Shown: positions 17,658-26,970, counted from the stretch's first letter. The stretch is DNA of 64,000 nt from an uncultured Paracoccaceae bacterium (GCA_938002605.1 CALLAF010000017.1:1-64000), one strand, 5' to 3'. Numbers and translations: made by a program. The notes: generated by a model not told the origin, from the letters alone.

Positions 17658-17938
17658 AATGGTTCCGATACAAGTGGTGTGGGGTCATAGATGGACGCAT
17701 CTTCGTTCTAGCGGTACCCGCCTCACGACCCGTTGAAGGAAATCGACCTGATATTTCAGTTTTGACTGTTTCCGCCGCAGGACTGAAACATTTGCGCCTG
17801 TGATTTTATTGGAATTGTTGCAGTTTCCTGGGGCTAGGCGCGTTGACATGGGGGGGCGTCCTCTCTAAAGGACAGGTCTGAAATGTTGATCGGCTTCGAA
17901 TCCCATGTGGGGTTTGGCCTCGAACCGGAGAGAACGCG
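17658..17938. promoter_or_regulatory. Divergent intergenic region upstream of rpmH
   Basis: This 281-base gap separates the TVP38-like gene (minus) from rpmH (plus). It must hold promoters for both directions. The SD for rpmH is GGAGAG shortly before its ATG. I see no clear operator or small gene. Confidence 0.45.
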
Positions 17939-18073
17939 ATGAAGCGCACGTTCCAACCATCAAACCGGGTTCGCAAGAACCGCCACGGATTCCGCGCACG
18001 GATGGCTACAAAAGCTGGCCGTAAGATTCTGAACAATCGCCGTGCCAAAGGCCGTGCGAAGCTAAGCGCGTAA
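17939..18073 (+). CDS. rpmH: 50S ribosomal protein L34
   Basis: The 44-residue, strongly basic protein starts [18 protein letters not shown] and ends GRAKLSA, the classic L34 sequence and length. GGAGAG lies about seven bases before the ATG. It is followed 14 bases later by rnpA, the conserved rpmH-rnpA pairing that couples ribosome and tRNA-processing gene expression. Confidence 0.98.
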   Translation: MKRTFQPSNRVRKNRHGFRARMATKAGRKILNNRRAKGRAKLSA

Positions 18074-18087
18074 GCGTTAAGCCTGTT

Positions 18088-18480
18088 TTGAGCGATTTGA
18101 AACCGCCGGTTGGGCCTGCCAAAGGCACTCCGGCGGTTTCCGTTTGTCTGCATGTTTTGACCAAGCGTGCGGATTTTGTGCGCGCGTCACATGCGCGCCG
18201 CCAAGGCACCCCAGGCATTCATCTACAGGCGCGTAAGCGTGCAGAGGGTGAGGCGATGGGGATTCGCGTCGGATTTACTTGTTCTAAGAAAGTCGGCAAC
18301 GCAGTAGCCCGCAACCGCGCCAAACGCCGGTTGCGCGAGGTCGCGCGCATTGTGTTACCTGAAATGGGCCGTGACGGTTGGGATTATGTGCTTGTGGGTC
18401 GTAAAGATGTCACCGCGACCCTATCTTTTGAGACATTGATCGCGGATTTTCGCCGCGCGTTGCAAAAGGTTCATAGATGA
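18088..18480 (+). CDS. rnpA: Ribonuclease P protein component
   Basis: The 130-residue basic protein is the protein subunit of RNase P, which removes tRNA 5' leaders. The RNP motif is clear: [19 protein letters not shown] (about 71-89), with the KRADFVRA segment near the N-terminus. The start appears to be TTG at 18088. The N-terminal 20 residues are poorly conserved in the family, so the exact start is uncertain. Its stop overlaps the yidD start (ATGA). Confidence 0.95.
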   Translation: MSDLKPPVGPAKGTPAVSVCLHVLTKRADFVRASHARRQGTPGIHLQARKRAEGEAMGIRVGFTCSKKVGNAVARNRAKRRLREVARIVLPEMGRDGWDYVLVGRKDVTATLSFETLIADFRRALQKVHR

Positions 18481-18698
18481 CACCCCTTGCCTATGTCGTA
18501 TCACTCCCCGTGCGGGCTTACCGATTGGTTTTGTCGCCATGGATTGGCAATAGCTGTTGCTACCACCCAACCTGTTCGGCCTATGCGCTTGAGGCGCTGG
18601 AAAAACATGGGGCGATTAAGGGCAGTTGGCTGACGATATGGCGCATCCTGCGCTGCAATCCGTGGTCTAAGGGTGGCGTGGATAACGTGCCGGACTAA
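18477..18698 (+). CDS. yidD: Membrane protein insertion efficiency factor YidD
   Basis: The 73-residue protein has the YidD signature: [29 protein letters not shown] and [14 protein letters not shown], with the three conserved cysteines. It assists YidC-dependent insertion at the inner membrane. It overlaps rnpA by four bases. The usual downstream partner yidC is not next; ttcA follows instead. Confidence 0.95.
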   Translation: MTPLAYVVSLPVRAYRLVLSPWIGNSCCYHPTCSAYALEALEKHGAIKGSWLTIWRILRCNPWSKGGVDNVPD

Positions 18699-18742
18699 AA
18701 TTTCGGTTGGATTGCGCGCGTATCATCTGGCATAGCACGCGC

Positions 18743-19609
18743 ATGTTAGATGAAGCCGACGATATTCACCCGCTGTTTTACGGTGCGCCCAAAACCACCG
18801 AATTCAAGAAGCTGCGCAAACGCATCGTGCAAAATGTGCGCGAGGCGATTGAACAATACGGCATGATTGAACGCGATGCGCGGTGGCTGGTGTGTCTGTC
18901 AGGCGGTAAAGACAGCTACACGCTGCTCGCGATTCTATATGAATTAAAATGGCGCGGGCTTTTGCCAGTTGAACTGATCGCGTGTAATCTGGACCAAGGA
19001 CAGCCGGGATTCCCTGCGACAGTCTTGCCAGCGTTTCTTGAAAAAATGGGCGTGCCACACCGGATCGAATACCAAGACACGTATTCTATTGTGATGGACA
19101 AAGTCCCCGCGGGCCGCACGTTCTGCGCACTCTGTTCACGTCTGCGGCGGGGGAATCTTTACCGAATCGCCCGTGAAAAAGGCTGTTCCGCTGTCGTGCT
19201 AGGGCACCACCGGGATGATATTCTGGAAACTTTCTTTATGAACCTGTTCCATGGTGGGCGGCTCGCGACGATGCCGCCCAAACTGGTGAACGAAGAAGGT
19301 GATCTGTTTCTCTATCGCCCGCTTGCCCATGTCGCCGAAGCCGATTGCGAAAAATTTGCGACTGCGATGGATTACCCGATTATCCCTTGTGATCTATGTG
19401 GATCGCAGGACGGGTTGCAGCGCCAACAGGTCAAACAAATCCTTGATGGTTGGGAAAAGAATAGCCCCGGTCGGCGCCAAGTCATGTTTCGATCGTTGAT
19501 GAATGCACGGCCATCGCATTTGCTTGATCCAAAGCTCTTTGATTTTGCAGGGCTCATGCTGCGGGCAGGCGATGCCTCAGATCAAAAATCAGATCACAAC
19601 CCGGATTAA
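18743..19609 (+). CDS. ttcA: tRNA 2-thiocytidine(32) synthetase TtcA
   Basis: The protein has about 288 residues from ATG 18743; the frame is open from 18707 but the extra 12 residues lie over the yidD-ttcA spacer. It contains the PP-loop SGGKDS (about 53-58) and the two CxxC pairs that hold the iron-sulfur cluster: [10 protein letters not shown] and later CDLCGSQ. These are the TtcA hallmarks. TtcA thiolates cytidine 32 of certain tRNAs, including some arginine tRNAs. It is placed in the rpmH-rnpA-yidD cluster. Confidence 0.92.
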   Translation: MLDEADDIHPLFYGAPKTTEFKKLRKRIVQNVREAIEQYGMIERDARWLVCLSGGKDSYTLLAILYELKWRGLLPVELIACNLDQGQPGFPATVLPAFLEKMGVPHRIEYQDTYSIVMDKVPAGRTFCALCSRLRRGNLYRIAREKGCSAVVLGHHRDDILETFFMNLFHGGRLATMPPKLVNEEGDLFLYRPLAHVAEADCEKFATAMDYPIIPCDLCGSQDGLQRQQVKQILDGWEKNSPGRRQVMFRSLMNARPSHLLDPKLFDFAGLMLRAGDASDQKSDHNPD

Positions 19610-19926
19610 TTGCCACATTTCTCAGCGTCGCTGTGACCCGCAATGATCAAAGTTTAACCGTCGAACGAGCTTGCGTTGCATGAAAAGCGCGTTTCGGTCA
19701 GTAAAATGTTGCCTTTACACATAGTTTGCACGCTCTCTGACATGCGGGCAGTTGTATCGGCGGAAATCCGCGGCTAACAATTAATCAATTCTGGCTGTGT
19801 GGTTTTCTGAGTGTCAGCGCCCTCTGCGTTAATTGGGGGCAAATGTTCCGGTTTTGCCAACCGATTTAATATATATATGCCGCGTATTTTTCGCGCGCGC
19901 GAAATGACGTGGCACTGGAGTTGAAT
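19610..19926. promoter_or_regulatory. 317-base intergenic region before the PstS-like gene
   Basis: No gene is visible. The last part is AT-rich (TTTAATATATATATGCCG near 19865) and probably holds the promoter. CTGGAG at 19915-19920 is the SD that places the start of the next gene at 19927 rather than at the GTG at 19909. Confidence 0.5.
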
Positions 19927-21510
19927 ATGATGAAGCTAACAAGTCTTTCCGCAACATTACTGTGCGCAGTTGCGCCAGCAGCGCTTTTTGCACAACCGGT
20001 GGAGCTGCGCTCTGTCGATGGATTCATTAGCGTCGACGGTGAGATTGTTGGATACAATGGAACGATGGTTGCCGTGGAAACATCCGTAGGACAGGTCAGC
20101 GTCCCAGCATCAGAAGTTGTTTGTTACGGCGCAGGTTGTGACGAAGTAATCGCGAACAATGATTTCGGCCTAACGCGCTCTGCGTTTCAAGACGTGGCCA
20201 GCCAAGCCGAAGCCGTTGTCGTTGGCGGCACAGATGAAATCACCGTAAGCTTTCTTATCCCCGCATTTGACGCGATATATCGCGTTGTTGTTGGCGCCTA
20301 TGTCACGACGGGTCAAACAGATGCGAATTTGACCATCGGGTCGGCAGGTGAAATCACGCTGGAACATCCGGACGCAGGTGCGAAAACTAACTTGCGCATC
20401 GCGGAAACTGGCGGGACTTCGCATGCGGTTGTGACTGTTGCGGCATTGCAAGGCGAAGCGCCGCAAGCCTATGATGCAGCTGCCGATTGGGCGCTTGCAC
20501 CGGCGGTAAGTGACCAGTTGTTAGCAACACGTGCGCTTGCGGTGATTGTCGCACCAAATATCGATGTTAGCGCTGTCTCAATGGCGGATCTGGCGGGCAT
20601 TTACGCTGGCGATATTACCAATTGGTCAGAGCTTGGCGGACCGGATTTGGCGATCTTGCCGTTGCAATTGCCGGTAACCTCCACAATGCGTTCCGAGTTT
20701 ATTCAGTTGGTCATGGAGCCAGCAGGTAAATCCATCGCGGGCAATGTTTTGACAATGGCCGATGGACCCGGCATTGCGTCATCCGTCAATCAATTCGCCG
20801 GGGCGATCAGCGTCGTCGAGATTGCCGACGCGTCAGACAACACTCTTCTTCCGGTCTCTGGCACATGCGGCACGCCTGTTTCGTTCGATAGCTTTAACGT
20901 AATTTCTGGCGACTACCCGTTGGTGCGCCCATTGATGATTAGCTTTGATAGCGTGCCTGAAACACAATTGACGGCGGATATTTTTGATTACGCTGCAGGT
21001 TCTGTTGTGCAGCGTCTTCTTTCCGCCGAAGGGTTCGATAGCATTTCGGCCATTACGCAAGATGAAGATTCAAAAAACCATCGCTTGAACAAATTGCTTG
21101 GTGCCGATCTCGCTGAAGCAGAACGGCTTGCTGCTGCGCAAATGTTCCAGCGCTTGTTTGAGGCACAGCGTTTGTCACCCACGATGTTTGGGGGCGCGAC
21201 AAGCGGACCCGAAGCGGGTTGGAACCGCGCAATGTTCACAACGCTTTCCGAAGCATTGGCGACGCCTGAAATGGCTGGCCGCGAAGTAATGTTTGTCGGC
21301 TTCGGCGGGGCAGGCGACGCAGCAATGGCCGTTTCAGCTGCTGCGGCAGCAGACATGCAAGCAGCCTTTTCACAGTTTGCACCAAATGTTGCAGCCTCCA
21401 ATGGGCTTACGTTGTCTGCACAGGGCTTCGGGAATATATCGCCAGCAACCTGTTACGAAGGTCAAGTAGCGGGCGTTGAACATACGCGTGTCGAAATTTG
21501 GGTAAAGTAA
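19927..21510 (+). CDS. PstS-like periplasmic binding protein with OmpA-like C-terminal domain
   Basis: The protein has about 527 residues. A signal peptide (MMKLTSLSATLLCAVAPAAL, cut after FAQ) is followed by a short N-terminal domain, then a phosphate-binding-protein-like domain (about 95-380) with the DLAGIYAGDITNWSELGG signature used by PstS proteins. The C-terminus (about 440-527) resembles an OmpA/MotB peptidoglycan-binding domain ending in TRVEIWVK, although the early part of that domain is weak. This suggests a ligand-binding protein tethered to peptidoglycan rather than an ABC-transport component, since no pst genes are adjacent. The ligand is unknown. A strong terminator follows. Confidence 0.72.
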   Translation: MMKLTSLSATLLCAVAPAALFAQPVELRSVDGFISVDGEIVGYNGTMVAVETSVGQVSVPASEVVCYGAGCDEVIANNDFGLTRSAFQDVASQAEAVVVGGTDEITVSFLIPAFDAIYRVVVGAYVTTGQTDANLTIGSAGEITLEHPDAGAKTNLRIAETGGTSHAVVTVAALQGEAPQAYDAAADWALAPAVSDQLLATRALAVIVAPNIDVSAVSMADLAGIYAGDITNWSELGGPDLAILPLQLPVTSTMRSEFIQLVMEPAGKSIAGNVLTMADGPGIASSVNQFAGAISVVEIADASDNTLLPVSGTCGTPVSFDSFNVISGDYPLVRPLMISFDSVPETQLTADIFDYAAGSVVQRLLSAEGFDSISAITQDEDSKNHRLNKLLGADLAEAERLAAAQMFQRLFEAQRLSPTMFGGATSGPEAGWNRAMFTTLSEALATPEMAGREVMFVGFGGAGDAAMAVSAAAAADMQAAFSQFAPNVAASNGLTLSAQGFGNISPATCYEGQVAGVEHTRVEIWVK

Positions 21511-21530
21511 CCCGGTCCTTTATATTCACG

Positions 21531-21563
21531 AAAATGCCGCGATTTATTTGCGGCATTTTTTTT
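21531..21563 (+). terminator. Rho-independent terminator
   Basis: The stem AAATGCCGC / GCGGCATTT with a short AT-rich loop is followed by a run of T residues, 20 bases after the stop of the PstS-like gene. Confidence 0.85.
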
Positions 21564-21691
21564 GAATAATGTTGAAAATCCCGCTGTGTTATTTAGAAAC
21601 CACCGGCCTGATATCGCCTATCATCGCCATAAATGCTGTTCTTATGCGATCTAAGGCTGGAACTTCCTAGCTGAACACATAGGTAAAGAGC

Positions 21692-22297
21692 ATGAAAAAA
21701 CGTATCCTATCCTCCGTTATCGCCGTTGGTCTTGCGCTTTGCGCAGGGGCAGCATCCGCACAAGAGCTTAGCCTTGCGCAGATTTCGCAATATTTGAATG
21801 GGTTGCAGACCGCCCAAGGGGGATTCACGCAGTTTAACCAAGACGGTACCTTGTCAACGGGGACCATCTACATCAAACGCCCCGGCCGTATTCGGTTCGA
21901 TTATGCTGCACCTGACAATACGCTGGTGATTGGCGGCGGTGGGTCGCTCGCGATCTTTGATCCGCGCTCGAATGCGGGGCCAGAACGTTATCCGCTTAAC
22001 CAGACACCGCTTGGGCTTATCTTGCGCGAGAATGTTAATCTAGAGCAGGCTGATATGGTGACGGGGGTGACGTCAGACGGCACGACAACCACTGTGACCG
22101 CACAGGACCCGGATCACCCCGAATATGGAAATATTCAACTGGTGTTTACAGGTAACCCCATTGAACTGCGCCAGTGGATCGTCACGGACGATGTGGGCGG
22201 GCAGACGACGGTTGTTATGAATGACATGGTCGCGGGCGGACGGGTGCGTGATATTTTGTTTAATATCCAAGCCGAAACCCGTAACCGCAGCAATTAG
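21692..22297 (+). CDS. lolA: Outer-membrane lipoprotein carrier protein LolA
   Basis: The 201-residue periplasmic protein has a signal peptide (MKKRILSSVIAVGLALCAG, AxA site ASAQ) and the LolA core: GGFTQFNQDGTLSTGTIYI, KRPGRIRFDY and the later NPIELRQWIVTDDVGGQT. LolA shuttles lipoproteins from LolCDE to the outer-membrane receptor. It stands alone between two terminators, not after ftsK as is common in related genomes. Confidence 0.93.
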   Translation: MKKRILSSVIAVGLALCAGAASAQELSLAQISQYLNGLQTAQGGFTQFNQDGTLSTGTIYIKRPGRIRFDYAAPDNTLVIGGGGSLAIFDPRSNAGPERYPLNQTPLGLILRENVNLEQADMVTGVTSDGTTTTVTAQDPDHPEYGNIQLVFTGNPIELRQWIVTDDVGGQTTVVMNDMVAGGRVRDILFNIQAETRNRSN

Positions 22298-22317
22298 AAT
22301 ATCAGCTGGTGAAATGA

Positions 22318-22344
22318 AAATGGCGGCCACGGTGGCCGCCATTT
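22318..22344. terminator. Bidirectional terminator between convergent genes
   Basis: A perfect 12-bp stem (AAATGGCGGCCA / TGGCCGCCATTT) with a CGG loop lies between lolA (plus) and the lytic transglycosylase (minus). Its A-rich and T-rich flanks allow it to act in both directions. Confidence 0.85.
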
Positions 22345-22348
22345 GTTG

Positions 22349-22939
22349 TTAGCGCTTGCGGCACGCGCGCAGCTGTTGATCGTACATCACGGCGCGCGCT
22401 TCGACTTCGCCTGCGATGCGGATCAGCCAGCTTTTCGAACGCCACGTGCCGCGCAAATACCCTGACCGCCCATCGTGGTAGGCAAGATATTGGTTGCGAG
22501 TATCATCGATTGCAACGCCGGTTTCCTCAACGGTTTGGACCATGTACCAGCCCATGAAATCGGTGGCAGCGTTCACATCTTGGCGACGTGCACGGGAACC
22601 GCCCACCTCATCTTGATATTCGCGCCAGGTTGCATCAAGCGCCTGACTATAGCCAACGGCAGATGACTGGCGCCCAACAGGAATGACACCCAGCGCATAG
22701 CGGTGCGGCGGGCGGTTATCGCTGATGAATTTACTTTCCTGATAGATGATCGCCATCAGTGACGGCACAGGCACGCCGTACTTGCGTTCAACTGCACGGA
22801 ACGCGCGTAGGTATTCGGGGCGCTCGGACACAATACTACACGCATCATCAAGTTCGCGCGGGGCCGAGTTGTGACTCGACGATCCCCCGCAGCTGCCTAA
22901 AATCAGCATCAGTGCCATTGCGCGAAAGAAACTGCTCAT
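22349..22939 (-). CDS. Lytic transglycosylase (SLT-like) lipoprotein
   Basis: From ATG 22939 (GAGAGG upstream) the 196-residue product has a lipoprotein signal ending in the lipobox LILGSC. The ATG 30 bases upstream (22969) lacks this support. The mature part has an SLT-like fold: YGVPVPSLMAIIYQESKF carrying the catalytic-type glutamate, and SAVGYSQALDATWREYQ. It should cleave peptidoglycan glycan strands at the outer-membrane side. It is convergent with lolA. Confidence 0.85.
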   Translation of the reverse strand: MSSFFRAMALMLILGSCGGSSSHNSAPRELDDACSIVSERPEYLRAFRAVERKYGVPVPSLMAIIYQESKFISDNRPPHRYALGVIPVGRQSSAVGYSQALDATWREYQDEVGGSRARRQDVNAATDFMGWYMVQTVEETGVAIDDTRNQYLAYHDGRSGYLRGTWRSKSWLIRIAGEVEARAVMYDQQLRACRKR

Positions 22940-23013
22940 TTGCCTCTCGCTTATTTTGTTTTTTGACACGATAGCCTGTTCTGACTGATCTGCAAATGCT
23001 TAAGCGCTGTAGA

Positions 23014-23889
23014 TCAGATCACAAAGGCCAAGATCAGCGGCAAATAGATCACGGATAGCAAGGTCGAGGCCACAACAAGCCCGGCGACGGGCTGCGCATC
23101 CGCCCCATATTTTTCGGCCAAGAGATAGGATGTGACTGCCACTGGGGTCGCGATCTGCACGATCAGGACGGCGGCCGCGATTTCATCAAGCCCGAACCAG
23201 ATGCTTGCGCCCCATGCCGCTGCGACACAGATCACAACCTTCACGGCTGATAACCAGACCGCTTGTGTCATGGCTTTCGTTTCAAGCCGTGCGACGGCCA
23301 CGCCAAGCGTGATCAGCATCACAGGGATTGCCATTTGTCCAATGAGTTCAATGGTATTGGTGATGACTTCTGGCGTTTGCCAACCTTGCCATAAAAACAA
23401 TGCGCCCAATAGTGTCGCCCCGACGAGGGGCTCTTGTACAACGCGTTTAAGCGACCCACCGCCCGACACAAACCAAACCCCGATGGTAAAAGACATAATC
23501 GCCATGACTGCGAACACGACAACGGCATAGCCGAATCCAACCTCGCCAAAGGCAAAAAGCGCCAAGGGCAGGCCAAGGTTCCCCGTGTTACCAAAGACGA
23601 GCGGGTTGAGATAGGTACGCATTTCAAGCTTTGCGATCTTAATCAATGCAAAGAAAGCTGCCATAACAACAAGGTAAGAAACAATGGAAGCAAGAGATAG
23701 CGCGGCCAATGACTCTGGATCGATATCGGTTTTCATCAACGCCACAAAGATCAGGCAGGGCACCGAAAGCGTCATCGTCAGCCGGGTGACGAATTCAACC
23801 CGATATTCAAAACCCAATTTGACCCAAGTGAATCCAATCGCGGCCAAAATGAAGACAGGTGCCGAGATATTGAGCACCGTTAAGATCAT
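23014..23889 (-). CDS. AEC-family auxin-efflux-carrier-type transporter
   Basis: The product has 291 residues from ATG 23889, with about ten hydrophobic segments split 5+5 and the family start MILTVLNISAPVFILAAIGF. Central NPLVFGNTGNLGLPLALFAF matches the substrate-site motif of bacterial AEC/BASS-like carriers. The ATG at 23952 would add 21 non-membrane residues and crowd the divergent hspQ start at 23964, so I prefer the shorter form. The substrate, probably an organic acid or amino-acid derivative, cannot be told. Confidence 0.85.
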   Translation of the reverse strand: MILTVLNISAPVFILAAIGFTWVKLGFEYRVEFVTRLTMTLSVPCLIFVALMKTDIDPESLAALSLASIVSYLVVMAAFFALIKIAKLEMRTYLNPLVFGNTGNLGLPLALFAFGEVGFGYAVVVFAVMAIMSFTIGVWFVSGGGSLKRVVQEPLVGATLLGALFLWQGWQTPEVITNTIELIGQMAIPVMLITLGVAVARLETKAMTQAVWLSAVKVVICVAAAWGASIWFGLDEIAAAVLIVQIATPVAVTSYLLAEKYGADAQPVAGLVVASTLLSVIYLPLILAFVI

Positions 23890-23963
23890 GTTCACAGACT
23901 GTTTCCCTAAAAACGTGGCGACTGCCGTGGACTTTAGGTCTCTATGGGCCATATATTCAATAT

Positions 23964-24290
23964 ATGTTCAAGACGCGTGCGAAATATCATCTCGGCCAAG
24001 TGGTTCGCCACCGCAAGCACCCCTTCCGGGGGGTTGTCTTTGACGTGGATGCGATGTTTTCGAACACGGATGCGTGGTATAACGCTATCCCCGAAGACAG
24101 CCGCCCCAAAAAAGATCAGCCGTTTTACCACCTTCTGGCGGAAAACGATCAAAGCTTTTACGTGGCTTATGTGTCTGAACAGAACCTTGTGGCGGACTAT
24201 TCTGGCGAACCGGTCGATCACCCGGATGTTGACGATTTCTTTGGTCCGTTCGAAGACGGTCAATACCCGTTGCAAGGCCAGTTGAACTAG
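23964..24290 (+). CDS. hspQ: Heat shock protein HspQ
   Basis: The 108-residue YccV-like protein contains AKYHLGQVVRHRKHPFRGV, VDAMFSNTDAWYNAIP, QPFYHLLAEND and YVSEQNLV, which are diagnostic of HspQ. In enterobacteria HspQ is a small heat-induced specificity factor for Lon protease; in alphaproteobacteria the role is less studied. It is divergent from the AEC transporter and 46 bases before yaaA. Confidence 0.93.
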   Translation: MFKTRAKYHLGQVVRHRKHPFRGVVFDVDAMFSNTDAWYNAIPEDSRPKKDQPFYHLLAENDQSFYVAYVSEQNLVADYSGEPVDHPDVDDFFGPFEDGQYPLQGQLN

Positions 24291-24336
24291 CTCGCAGGCG
24301 TGCTACATCTCCCTATATCATTATAGGAAAACTGCC

Positions 24337-25107
24337 ATGCTCGTCGTCATTTCCCCCGCCAAAGCACTTGATATGGACCCGGTCGCTCTTGCTCCGACGC
24401 AACCCGAATTCCAAGCGGATGCCGTGGCGTTGGCAAAGGTTGCGCGCGCACTGACCTTGGACGAGCTTAAGAAGCTGATGAAGCTCTCGGATAAATTGGC
24501 CCAGTTGAACCATGATCGGTTCAACGATTTTGCCAAAGTGCCTGCCGATGACGCGGTAAAACCAGCGGTGCTTGCATTTAATGGCGATACTTATCACGGG
24601 CTCGAGGCCAAGACCCTTTCAGAAGATGATATCATGTGGGCGCAAGATCATCTGCGAATTCTGTCTGGGCTTTACGGTGTGTTGCGCCCATTGGACGCGA
24701 TGCAGCCTTACCGTTTGGAAATGGGCAGCCGTTTAAAAACGGCGCGTGGCAAGTCGCTTTATGATTATTGGGGTGCGACGATCGCAAAGGCGCTGAACGC
24801 CCAAGCGGATGGTGTTGGCGCGCAGGTCTTGGTAAACTGCGCGAGCCAAGAATATTTTGGCGCTGTTGATCTGAAGGCGTTGAATCTGCGGGTGATCACC
24901 CCGCAATTCATGGAAATCAAAGAAGACAAGCCCCGCATCGTCAGCTTTTTCGCTAAACGTGCGCGAGGGGCGATGGCGCGTTTTATCGTAGAAAACCACC
25001 TGACCGATCCAGAAGCGATCAAAGGCTTCACCAGTGGAGGCTACGCCTTTGATCCTGATCTTTCGGCGGGTGATAGTTGGGTATTCACCCGCGATTATCC
25101 AACCTAG
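24337..25107 (+). CDS. yaaA: Peroxide stress protein YaaA
   Basis: The 256-residue protein of the YaaA/DUF328 family begins MLVVISPAKALDMD and contains LYGVLRPLDAMQPYRLEMG, VNCASQEYFGAVD and RGAMARFIVENHL. YaaA lowers free intracellular iron during peroxide stress and binds DNA in E. coli. It follows hspQ closely on the same strand, suggesting a stress pair. Its stop overlaps the convergent thiolase stop by four bases. Confidence 0.93.
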   Translation: MLVVISPAKALDMDPVALAPTQPEFQADAVALAKVARALTLDELKKLMKLSDKLAQLNHDRFNDFAKVPADDAVKPAVLAFNGDTYHGLEAKTLSEDDIMWAQDHLRILSGLYGVLRPLDAMQPYRLEMGSRLKTARGKSLYDYWGATIAKALNAQADGVGAQVLVNCASQEYFGAVDLKALNLRVITPQFMEIKEDKPRIVSFFAKRARGAMARFIVENHLTDPEAIKGFTSGGYAFDPDLSAGDSWVFTRDYPT

Positions 25108-26279
25108 ATTCGTTCAATCGCGAGTGCGATGCCCTGACCGCCACCGATGCACATGGTGATCAACCCGCGTTTGCCGCCTGTCCGCTCCAATTCATACATC
25201 GTTTTTACGGTGATGATTGCGCCAGTCGCACCGACCGGGTGACCCAGCGCAATTGCGCCGCCATTTGGGTTAACCTTTGCCGGGTCGAACCCCAATTCAT
25301 TGCTGACGGCCAAGGCCTGCGATGCAAAGGCCTCGTTGGATTCGATCACGTCGAAATCACCTGCGCTTAGCCCGGTTTTTTCAAACAGGTTGCGCACGGC
25401 AGGGATTGGGCCAATGCCCATCACTTCGGGACGCACGCCAGCATGCCCATAACCCAGCACGCGGAATTTTGGTGTTAGCCCGGCTTTTGTAGCAGCTTCG
25501 GATGTTGCCATCACAATCGCCGCCGCCCCATCGTTAATGCCCGAGGCATTGCCAGCCGTTACTGTGCCGTCTTTTTGGAAAACGGGGCGCAGACTGCCAA
25601 GTTTCTCAAGCGAGCTGGGCTTTGGGTGTTCATCTCGGATAAAATCGACCATGTCGCGTTTGACCCGGACCTGAACAGGCGCGATTTGGCTGTCGAAATA
25701 GCCCCCTTCAATCGCGGCGGCAGCGCGCTGCTGGCTTTGCATGGCAAAGGCATCTTGATCCGCGCGCGTGATCCCATGTTCGGCGGCTACGTTTTCAGCG
25801 GTGATCCCCATATGGCCGGTGCCAAACGGGCAGTTCAACGCGCCAAGCATCATGTCTTGGGACTTGATATCGCCCATCTTGGCGCCCCAGCGCGCGTCAG
25901 ACAAGATGTAGGGTGCGCGGCTCATGCTTTCGGCACCACCGGCAAGCCCGAACGCGGCATCACCCAACATCAACGATTGGATTACCGATACAATCGCCTG
26001 CACGCCCGAACCACATAGGCGGTTCACGTTCATTGCAGGTGTTGTCTCAGGTACACACGCATTCATCGCAGCAACCCGGCTGAGATACATATCGCGCGGT
26101 TCGGTATTGATAACATGCCCAAATGCGACGTGGCCGATCTGATCACCTGCAACGCCCGCGCGGTCAAGCGCCGCTTTTGCTGCCACCGTGCCAAGATCAA
26201 TCGGCGTTGTCCCTGCAAGGGACCCACCAAAGGTGCCAATGGCCGTGCGCGCGCCGCCAAGAATTACGATATCAGTCAT
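25104..26279 (-). CDS. Acetyl-CoA C-acyltransferase (thiolase)
   Basis: The 391-residue biosynthetic-type thiolase has nucleophile Cys in VNRLCGSGVQAI (about 89), NEAFASQALA, the GHPVGATGA active-site loop and the C-terminal CIGGGQG cysteine. It condenses or cleaves acyl-CoA at the beta-keto step. No partner beta-oxidation or phaB gene is adjacent, so I do not assign phaA versus an aromatic-degradation thiolase. It is divergent from the VOC gene across a 139-base gap with a perfect palindrome. Confidence 0.9.
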   Translation of the reverse strand: MTDIVILGGARTAIGTFGGSLAGTTPIDLGTVAAKAALDRAGVAGDQIGHVAFGHVINTEPRDMYLSRVAAMNACVPETTPAMNVNRLCGSGVQAIVSVIQSLMLGDAAFGLAGGAESMSRAPYILSDARWGAKMGDIKSQDMMLGALNCPFGTGHMGITAENVAAEHGITRADQDAFAMQSQQRAAAAIEGGYFDSQIAPVQVRVKRDMVDFIRDEHPKPSSLEKLGSLRPVFQKDGTVTAGNASGINDGAAAIVMATSEAATKAGLTPKFRVLGYGHAGVRPEVMGIGPIPAVRNLFEKTGLSAGDFDVIESNEAFASQALAVSNELGFDPAKVNPNGGAIALGHPVGATGAIITVKTMYELERTGGKRGLITMCIGGGQGIALAIERI

Positions 26280-26383
26280 GGATGCCTCTTTGAATTGTTT
26301 GGCTTAGTTTACGCGCGACGATGGTGACGGCCAGAACAACGTGAGGTCACAACCTTGAGAAATTGAGAAGAGTTCTTATGTAT

Positions 26384-26399
26384 GTATACATATGTATAC
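26384..26399. promoter_or_regulatory. Perfect 16-bp palindrome, candidate operator
   Basis: GTATACATATGTATAC is fully self-complementary and sits 19 bases before the VOC gene start and about 105 bases upstream of the divergent thiolase start. Such AT-rich palindromes are typical of MarR, TetR or GntR operators. No regulator gene of those families is adjacent, so the binding protein would be encoded elsewhere. Confidence 0.5.
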
Positions 26400-26418
26400 T
26401 AAGCTTGAGGGATAGATT

Positions 26419-26916
26419 ATGCGTCTCATGAACTTAAATTGGCTGCGCGTTGCTTATACAGCCCGTAAATTGACACGGCGCGGCGGGGCTCGCGCGGCCG
26501 ACGAGGGCGCGCGCATTAGCCCGGGGCTTTTTCACGATAAATGGATGGCCGACCCGGTCCGCCGCCAAAATGGCACGCCAGCAAATATGGTACGCGTGCC
26601 GCTTTTGCCTGATCAAGAGCAAGAGATGCGCGACTTTTACCTGACGCTGCTGAACATCCCAGAAGTCGACATGCCACAGGATGACGCAGGCAAAGATGCA
26701 TTTTGGGGCGATACCGGTATGCGACAGATCCGCTTTGGCCCTGTGGATCAAGTAGGGGCACCCGATATTTCTTTGGTGATCCCGAACATTGACGAAGCCT
26801 ACCAAAAGCTGACAGCGGCAGGTGCGACCCCCTATTGGGATGACAGTCTAAAGTACGTGCGGCGCTTGCAGGTGACAGATCCGTCAGGAAATATGATAAC
26901 GCTTGTTGGGGCCTAG
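26419..26916 (+). CDS. VOC (glyoxalase/dioxygenase superfamily) protein
   Basis: The 165-residue protein has one VOC-type beta-alpha-beta-beta-beta pair: MVRVPLLPDQEQEMRDFYLTL, IRFGPVDQVG, SLVIPNIDEAYQKLTAAGAT and VTDPSGNMITLV. The first 42 residues are basic and not family-like; Met43 (MADPVRRQNG) may be the true start, although no SD is evident before it. The substrate is unknown and the metal ligands are not clear. It stands directly behind the palindrome at 26384. Confidence 0.65.
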   Translation: MRLMNLNWLRVAYTARKLTRRGGARAADEGARISPGLFHDKWMADPVRRQNGTPANMVRVPLLPDQEQEMRDFYLTLLNIPEVDMPQDDAGKDAFWGDTGMRQIRFGPVDQVGAPDISLVIPNIDEAYQKLTAAGATPYWDDSLKYVRRLQVTDPSGNMITLVGA

Positions 26917-26970
26917 CTCTTTTCATCGTGGTTCTACGTGCTACTCGTACGTAACGGGCGGGGGATCAAT

